Positions 57,569-64,000 of a DNA stretch of 64,000 nt are shown here, piece after piece. This DNA is from Earliella scabrosa (taxonomy: Eukaryota; Basidiomycota; Agaricomycetes; Polyporales; Polyporaceae). Position 1 is the stretch's first letter; each line of letters begins with the position of its first letter. The notes below the pieces were generated by a model. That model ran no database searches and had not been told where the DNA came from. It worked only from the letters and a program-made list of their open reading frames with translations. Position numbers and translations under genes: made by a program. The DNA lies in the NCBI GenBank assembly GCA_022605405.1, contig JABYQQ010000003.1, positions 186,001-250,000 of the forward strand, in the 5' to 3' direction.

Positions 57569-59497
57569 CTACAAAAACTCGGCGGGGCGTTTCGCCGGGT
57601 CGCCTCCGACCTCGTCATACACCAAACCGGCAACACGGAATGCGAGTTCTGCCCCAAAGTTCAGTCTGGCGTGAGGCAAAACGAGACCGAGGATGAGAAC
57701 CTACCATCGGCCTGGCTCCGGACCGCCGCCTCAGCATAGACGCGTACCACATCCTCCGTGCCGCTCGGTCGGACGAACGAACGGCCACCTTCATATCGCC
57801 GGACCAGCTCGTCTATCTTCGCTTGGAGTCCTGGAGGGCTCACCAGACGCCGCTCAGCGTCTTCGGTCTTGAAGATGTTCCTGTCGGCGACCACCACCTT
57901 CACCAGGCGGTTGGGAAGGTCCACATAAAGCGAGTCCCACTCCAGACCGGTGTACGACTTGTGCGCCAGAACCACTTCCACGAGGAGCATGTCCGAGAGC
58001 GCATCTCCGACGGTCTGATTGATCACTTGCGTGAGGTTGATCAGATGGTTCAGTGCCGTCGACTGCGCCGGAGTTGAGGGTTGGTAGGAGGCGAGTTTCT
58101 CAAGTGTGTCAGGCGAGAATAAAACTGTGCCGTGGCCATTGGCCTCGAAGTACACGCCAATGTCATAGTGCTCCGCGGCATGGTGGAGATGCTTGACACC
58201 TGTCGGAACACACTTCACGGGAAGACGCTGCAAGAGCATATAAGTATATAAGTAGACTGGACGGGGTTGATCACGAGGACAACGCACTTCGGACAGATAT
58301 TTCGTGGAACCTCCGTTGGCATACGCCGTCTGAACGATCCCCACTTGGATTTGATCGTCCAGACCTGCGGACTTGGTGAGTTCAACAATGAACGCCGCGA
58401 CAAGAGCAGCGATCTTGTCTCCGTCCAGCATATGGAAGTGACCGTGATCGTCCAAGTAGTAATAAATGAGACGATCGGCATCGCCATCCAGACTGCACGC
58501 TCTCTGACCAGGTTTGAGGACCGAGGTCAAGGAAGGGGGAAGCTTCTGCGATGTCTTGACAAAGTCGGCACCACATGCATGGTTGAGAGCCCCGAGTGTG
58601 TCAATGGCCGTGTTCTGCAGGATGATAGGGAGGGTGTCACCGAGATGCTGCGCTAGTTTTTCGGCCGCGATCGCGCCGACGCCATTGGCGCAATCTATGA
58701 CAAGAGGCGGGATGGCGGGCTTGCCAGCCTATTGAGACAAGTGCGTTAACAAGCATCGCATCTGTAAGCAAGGTTCCTACTGACCACAAGCTTTTTGAAC
58801 GCCGTGCTCAGTTTCTGGAAGTATCCCTCCTCGGAGTCTTCGCCATACGCATCCTTGGTCCCCTTGGTGTTCATCGCCCTGACGAGGTAGTGGAGGACAG
58901 GCGTTGTTGTCACACCTGCATCCCGTGCTTCGACTCCCATTGCTTTCAGGCCATCTTCAAGAGAGGCTACAAGAGCTGGTCCCGATGGACGCGTGTCACG
59001 AGCATAGACGACCCTCGCAGGTTTGGACAGGTCGATCCGAAGGTTCTTGACCAGCGCGTCCAAGGCCTCGATGAGCGCCTCGGTGGTAGGTGCATTTGCA
59101 AGATTGGTGGCATGCGCCTCCCACGAGGCCTCCAGCATCTCGCCTCGAGGATCAACAAGCTTAACACCATTGTCCTGTCGGCGGTTGTCAACAGCGTGAA
59201 CATCGTAGAACAGTGAGGATGCGCACGGGTTCCGGGTTATGAGACGCAGTAACCATAACTCCAATGGTCTTCCCATCCAACCGTTTGCTCCTCAGTGCAG
59301 CAAGGATTCCAACCCGGAACATCACAGGATCCAGCGTGGTACCCCTAGGAGACTTATCAGCCCCATTATCTACTTCATCTTAGTCGGAGGACGTACAAGG
59401 TCCTGAAGCCGGCGGTTCCATATTGGAAGTGCACACTGGGAGGCTTGGGATGCTGATCCGCAAAAGATTGGATGGTGTCCACAGGGAGCGTAGACAT
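57569..59497 (-). CDS. Phosphoacetylglucosamine mutase
   Basis: Minus-strand exons 59397..59497, 59227..59344, 58785..59174, 58288..58728, 57705..58227 and 57569..57648; 550 residues (human AGM1/PGM3 is 542). It interconverts GlcNAc-6-P and GlcNAc-1-P on the way to UDP-GlcNAc for chitin, N-glycans and GPI anchors. The active-site loop [13 protein letters not shown] contains phospho-Ser68. The metal loop is [15 protein letters not shown], the sugar-binding loop [13 protein letters not shown], and the phosphate-binding loop [20 protein letters not shown]. It should be cytosolic. This is the Pcm1 homologue in yeast terms; phosphoglucomutase is excluded by the ASHNPxxDNG sequence. Confidence 0.94.
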
Positions 59498-59777
59498 GGT
59501 GAGCGTTGGCAAAAGGGATAGGTCTGAAGAGGAGAGAGATGGCCGAGGAGGTACTTATGCTCACGGGCTTGAAGGCGTTACGCGCTATGGTTCCCGACCT
59601 GGATCTCGATCGCGACGGGCGCAGGCCACGTGCGACGCGATGCAGATGATGCACTTGCCACTCCGGCCTCTCACCGCCAAGCTCAGCCTCACTCTTCCTA
59701 TCGCATCCCCAACATCGGCTTTTGTTCCACCGTCGCTACTTCCACCGCCCACACCATACTGCCTCACTCGCGATACT

Positions 59778-60805
59778 ATGCCAGCAAAGTCTCAGGGTCA
59801 GACGCTGCTCGAGAAGGCCGACAAGAAGGCTAACTCATCCACCGGGTGGTTCTCCTCGGCTTCTACCAAATACGAGGAGGCCGGCGACCTCTACCAGCAA
59901 GCAGCGAATGCATTCAAGATTGACAAACAGTTCAAGGAGGCGGGTGATGCACACGCACGCGAAGCGGAATGCAGAGAGAAGTGTCAGGAGGGTAACGAAG
60001 CTGCCAATGCGTGGTGGAATGCTGCTAAGGCCTACAAGAGGGTTGACCCCGGTCGTAAGAGTCACATCTTCTTTGGCTAGTTAGTATGCTCAATTACCAT
60101 GTAGTCGCCGTTCAGGCCCTCTCACAGACGATCACGCACCTCACGAAAGCAGGTCGCTTCAGACAAGCTGCCGATCGAGAGAAGGAGATTGGGCAAATCT
60201 ACCTTCAGGAGATCAACGACCTTCGGAAGGCTTGCGAGAGCTTCGAGCGTGCGGCTGAGTGGTACTCTCAAGAAGATGCTACCGCGTGAGTGACTGCCGT
60301 TTCACGAGTGTCAGGCGTGTCTGAGGTAGACCTATCAGGACGGCGAATGCGTGCTACAAAGATGCTGCTGATCTCCATGCGGAGCTGGAGGATTACCCAC
60401 AGGCCATCGCGCTCTACGAACAAGTTGCAAACGGATCACTATCGTCCGCTCTCACGAAGTACAGTGTGAAGGAATACTGGTTGCGTGCTTCTCTCTGCGC
60501 TCTGGCCATGAGAGTAGGTGGTTCGTTTGTGTTGCATGGCAACATTCACCTTACATGTCGGGATGCAGGACACTGTGACCGCCAAGAGGAACTTGTCAAA
60601 GTACGAGTCCTTGGACACTACATTCAGCTCAACCCGGGAAGCGAAGTTCGTCAACTTCTTGATACAAGCTATCGAGGACGGAAACGTGCAGAGCTTCACC
60701 GACGCCGTATTCGACTTCGACCAAGTCACGAAATTGGACAATTGGAAGACGAGCATCCTGTTGAAGATCAAGAAGGGCATTGACGCGGAGGATACCATCT
60801 TGTAA
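59778..60805 (+). CDS. SEC17: Alpha-SNAP (Sec17)
   Basis: Exons 59778..60051, 60105..60285, 60339..60513 and 60569..60805; 288 residues (yeast Sec17 is 292). It binds SNARE complexes and recruits the NSF/Sec18 ATPase for disassembly. Helical TPR-like repeats are clear: KYEEAGDLYQQAANAFKIDK, EAANAWWNAAKAYKRVDP, AGRFRQAADREKEIGQIYLQ, RKACESFERAAEWYSQEDAT and ACYKDAADLHAELEDYPQAI. The C-terminus FDQVTKLDNWKTSILLKIKK is the conserved NSF-activating end. Upstream in-frame codons belong to a leader without TPR character. Confidence 0.95.
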
Positions 60806-61174
60806 AGGAGGCGGGAACGCAGCAGCCTGTACTATACTACGTTTTCTCTAACATGAGCGAGACTGTACCGATGGATCTGGTGAACATGCATGTAGGAAAT
60901 GTCTCTGGCATGCCTTGCCTATGGGCGCGATATGTCGCTGTGAATTGGTCGGCTAGCGGTGCGCAGCACTCGTCCAGCCTCGATCGCAGTCCATGACGTC
61001 CGAGACACGTCGTATGGGAGGCACGTGATTCGGACACTTCGCCGTGTTGGCGGAGACGTTGCTCGCTACACGCTCCTTGACTCCCTCCCGCTCCCTCAGC
61101 TCCGTCCTTTGGCCTTCGACGCTCTCATCTTGGTTGTGGACACGTCCCAAGACGTGCTCAACGCGAGAAACGCG
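60806..61174. other. Gap between SEC17 and NUS1
   Basis: No gene is seen. An open frame reaches into NUS1 from 60959 but has no ATG before 61175. Confidence 0.45.
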
Positions 61175-62374
61175 ATGTCCTGGCTGGCATCCGTCGCCCT
61201 TGCGCTTCTCCACGTTCTGTATCGGCTAGTTCTTGTAATCAAGTCACTTTCGGCCCGCTTCAGCAAGATCCCTCGTCCTCTGCTAGCTGATTGCGACCGC
61301 TCCAAGCTGCCTTCTCATCTTGCCTTATGCCTTATACCTGATTCAACAGCGGACGACGAGTCAAATGAAAAGTACATGCTCAATAGTGTGGTCAAGGTTG
61401 CGACCTGGTGCCAGGTAGTAGGAATCCGGAGGCTTACGGTATATGACCGGGAAGGTATGTGTAAGACCCACCTGTCGTACATCTGGGCCAGGCGTATGTA
61501 ATAGAGCGTTACAGGTGTCCTGGCGAATTGTTCCTTGGACCTCCGCGAACGCCTGTTCCCCCGGAACGATGAAGACAATACGGATGACTCCCCGGTTGAA
61601 CGCCAGATACAATACCCCCCCACACCTCCTCCGTCGGACGACGCAGATTCTAGACCAGATTCGCCTCAGTCAATACCGCTCATCCCGAAGCTTGGTGTTA
61701 CCACTATACGATTCCCCACCCGAGGACCGAAGTCCAAACGGAGAGCAAGCATCAAGCGCCGCCGTGTCGCTCGTCAGTGTCCTCGCTCTCCGAAACGGGT
61801 CATGTAACATCCCTCACATGTTTTCTAGGGAGCGACGATCGAGCAGAAGACTCTCCGTTGACTGTGCATGTCGTTTCTTATAAGTCGGGTAAACCTGCCG
61901 TTGCAGCTGCAGCCACAACGCTCCTGCGCCAGTTCAGAGATGAGACGCCGAGCCAGTCTGCAATTGCCAGTCTTTCCTCTCCCTCTATACAGGAGCTGAA
62001 TGCAATTCTAGAAGGTGAGTGTATGTGCATGCGTTTCAGAACGTTCCTCACACAGATATCCGTATCACAGGCGAATACGGATTCTCTTCGCCGGATCTGA
62101 TGATCGTGCATCGCAAACCCCCTGCTAGGCAATTGCGCCCACCGGTGGAACTAGATGGCTTCCCGCCATGGCAGATGAGGCTTACGGAGATATAGTAAGT
62201 CCGGATACCCTAAATACCTCATCATCGGATTCTCAACAGACGAGCAGCTGGGACCCTTACCCTAGAATGAGGTGGAGTCGGACGCCTCAAGCTGAGGTAG
62301 CTTCCATCGACGAAAACGAGTTCCGAAGCGCACTAGACGAGTTCGCTAGTGCTGAGATGCGTCTTGGAAAGTGA
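61175..62374 (+). CDS. NUS1: Dehydrodolichyl diphosphate synthase accessory subunit Nus1
   Basis: Exons 61175..61454, 61515..61772, 61829..62014, 62071..62194 and 62245..62374; 325 residues. Nus1 is the non-catalytic partner of Rer2/Srt1 in the ER membrane complex that makes dolichol precursor. An N-terminal membrane helix (MSWLASVALALLHVLYRLVL) is followed by a degenerate cis-prenyltransferase domain: PSHLALCLIPDSTADDESNE, VVKVATWCQVVGIRRLTVYD, LTVHVVSYKSGKPAVAAAAT, GFSSPDLMIVHRKPPARQLR and LDGFPPWQMRLTEI. The catalytic Asp of the synthase P-loop is absent, as expected for Nus1. A disordered insertion (about 108-180) includes a basic run. The last acceptor (62243-62244) was chosen because the nearer one makes a stop; it gives the C-terminus ALDEFASAEMRLGK. 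Confidence 0.83.
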
Positions 62375-62761
62375 TGGCCTGTGTTGTGGTTGTAATGTGT
62401 GTTGGATGGACAGTCAGGAACTTGTGACATAGATTATTCTCGCGTTCTGGGGACCATTGGCTGGCAGTCCATGTCTTACCCGTGCAAATGTGTAGCGCCC
62501 TTTCCGAGGACAATCGGTCTCGCACGTTTGCTGTGCTAGACATGGCTTCCTACATAGCCTCGCGCTCAAGCTGATATTCTTGGCCTGTGTGCAGACAGGG
62601 TATCTTTGGAGCCCCGCGACTGGCGGGCAGACTACCGGATCAAGTCTGCGAGCGGCGCATCCGAAAACTTGGGAGTCTGCGCGTAGCTGGCAAGAGCCGC
62701 TATAAAGAGGTCCGTGGACGCGACCGTGTCCCGACCTGGTCCTGACCAACTCTCAGATCTC
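62375..62761. other. Gap between NUS1 and the DUF2235 gene
   Basis: No gene is seen. A TATAAAG string is at about 62700-62706, roughly 60 nt before the DUF2235 ATG, and could be its TATA element. Confidence 0.4.
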
Positions 62762-63972
62762 ATGGCTCTCACCAAATCTGACGACGTGACCAACAACAGT
62801 GTCACTCCGCTGCCTGCCAGTTCGCAGGGAGGCTCGCACAAGCGAATCATTGTCTGCTGTGATGGGTACGTCCTTCCGTATGTGATCGCGCCCTATATGC
62901 TTACCGTCTGCGACTGCCAGCACCTGGCAAGACGGATTGGACGCGAGGCAGAGGTGGAAGTATACGAACATAACTGTGCGTCGAACCATCGCCTCACGAA
63001 GCTTTTACACCTCGCTGAACACGTGTCTCGTGCAGCGCCTTGCACGATCTATCAACCATGTCGACGACCGTTTGTCAGTGCTGCTGCCCAGTTGAACGTG
63101 CGCGCATCTGCTCACGTCTGACCTTCGAATGATAGCGATCCGCCCGTCCATCAAGTGGTGTTCTATCAGAACGGCATTGGCACTGAGAACCTGTACGACA
63201 AGATTGTGAGCGGTACGTGCTTCAGACCGTGACTTTGTATTCCAGAGCGAGAGCTGAATACATCTCAAATTCGTCTCCAAAGGCCTTACGGGTGCTACGT
63301 TGGGTGGGCGAACAAATGATAACACGTGTTCAGTCGCTGACCACGCGCTTACTGTAGCCGGAAAGGTGGAAGAGGCTTATGGGTTCATCGCGCAGTGAGT
63401 GTTGGTAGAGCCCTACCACTTTGTCCGACATACTGACGGAGAATTGGACAGCAACTACCGGCCAGGCGATGAGGTATACTCCCCACTACTTCAGTCAACG
63501 TAGTTCACACTGACTGACGTTCCCTAGATCTTCCTGTTTGGCTTCTCTAGGGTGAGTTCGAAGCATGTACTCGATATTCGTGAGGCACTCACGCGGGATT
63601 TGCTCCCGTGACAGGGCGCATACACGGCCCGGATGGTCGCGATGTTCATTGTGAGCAGCAATGGGGATCCATGCATGTTCACCTTGCGCTGACACTCCAT
63701 TGGCAATCAGGGCGCGATCGGCGTGCTCGACAGAACAGATATGGACAATTTTGCTTCGATCTTCCTGCAATACCAGAAGCGGGGGAAGGCAGAAACCGAA
63801 GAAGGCATGCTACGTTCATCCACTGAGTCTGATTCAAACTAACCGAACGTCCATGGTGGCACGTATCGCACTCAGAGAAACGACTGCTTGACGAGAAGTT
63901 GGAACCATGGACCGGTCCCAGTGGACCCGGGAAGAAGCGCGTCGATGTCACTCCTGGGCACTTCTCAGTCAA
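62762..63972 (+). CDS. DUF2235 (T6SS Tle1-like) alpha/beta-hydrolase domain protein, N-terminal part
   Basis: Exons 62762..62865, 62921..62975, 63036..63073, 63136..63212, 63283..63303, 63358..63394, 63452..63473, 63528..63551, 63615..63650, 63711..63804 and 63876..63972; the gene continues past the right edge (gtgaga donor at 63973). The family is shared by fungal DUF2235 proteins and bacterial Tle1 phospholipases; fungal substrates are unknown. Seen: KRIIVCCDGTWQDGL, SINHVDDRFDPPVHQVVFYQ, NGIGTENLYDKIVSG, GLTGATLAGKVEEAYGFIA, NYRPGDEIFLFGFSRGAYTA. The GFSRG nucleophile motif is split by an intron after Arg. Four exons are 21-24 or 36-38 nt. The last complete intron seems to be GC-AG (gcatgc). 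The exon 5/6 junction was set by the TLAGKVEEAYGF match. Confidence 0.82.
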
Positions 63973-64000
63973 GTGAGAGCTCGCACTCTCGATGCGCGTA

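Noticed and set aside
63304..63333. 30-nt intron in the DUF2235 gene
   Set aside because: Too short, and it adds VADHALTV. The 54-nt alternative ending at 63357 gives the expected TLAGKVEEAYGF.
1..64000. tRNA genes
   Set aside because: I scanned gaps by eye for B-box-like GGTTCRANNCC with a matching acceptor stem and found none; a covariance search would be decisive.

Overview
This is nuclear DNA of a filamentous basidiomycete. It was read by eye on both strands, and splice sites were placed by GT/AG signals, reading frame and family knowledge. The organism is most likely an agaricomycete, perhaps Polyporales: genes are packed with many 45-65 nt introns, tail-to-tail genes lie tens of bases apart, and several gene models (RecQ-like protein with an RGG tail, HET protein, Kex2-type repeat precursor, PsuG-PsuK fusion, DUF2235 enzyme) are typical of that group. 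The order is an inference. About 34 protein genes were reconstructed. No tRNA, rRNA, CRISPR array or transposon with terminal repeats was recognised.

Layout. 0-6 kb: the 3' end of a RecQ-like helicase, TAF5, and two uncharacterised conserved-looking genes. 7-16.6 kb: a single-pass membrane protein, a calcineurin-like phosphoesterase, a HET-domain protein and a cytochrome b5-fused sphingolipid desaturase. 16.8-30.4 kb: housekeeping genes RPL13, a MetE-like enzyme, Pal1, HIS7, 3-phosphoglycerate dehydrogenase, RAD51, mitochondrial uL4 and RPS16. 31-39.5 kb: a Rap1-like protein with two BRCT domains and a Myb-like segment, a complex I NDUFA11-type subunit, an EED/ESC-like WD40 protein and ESF1. 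39.9-41.2 kb: a secreted precursor with eleven nearly identical units separated by Lys-Arg. 41.5-49.9 kb: NudC, a PIAS/Siz SUMO ligase, the ADP/ATP carrier and an Irc3-type helicase. 50-64 kb: the pseudouridine catabolism fusion, the MoaE molybdopterin synthase subunit, ICE2, DUG3, phosphoacetylglucosamine mutase, alpha-SNAP, NUS1 and the start of a DUF2235 enzyme.

The genes do not form one pathway. Several share divergent promoters: HIS7/PGDH (with a Gcn4-type TGACTC core), uL4m/RPS16, RPL13/MetE-like, NudC/PIAS and PsuGK/MoaE. The most interesting item is the repeat precursor at 39931-41181. It looks like a Kex2-processed, dipeptidase-trimmed secreted peptide family. Other points worth checking are very small exons (7-24 nt) in several genes, two probable GC-AG introns, and ACGCGT plus CACGTG elements upstream of RAD51 and in one other promoter.
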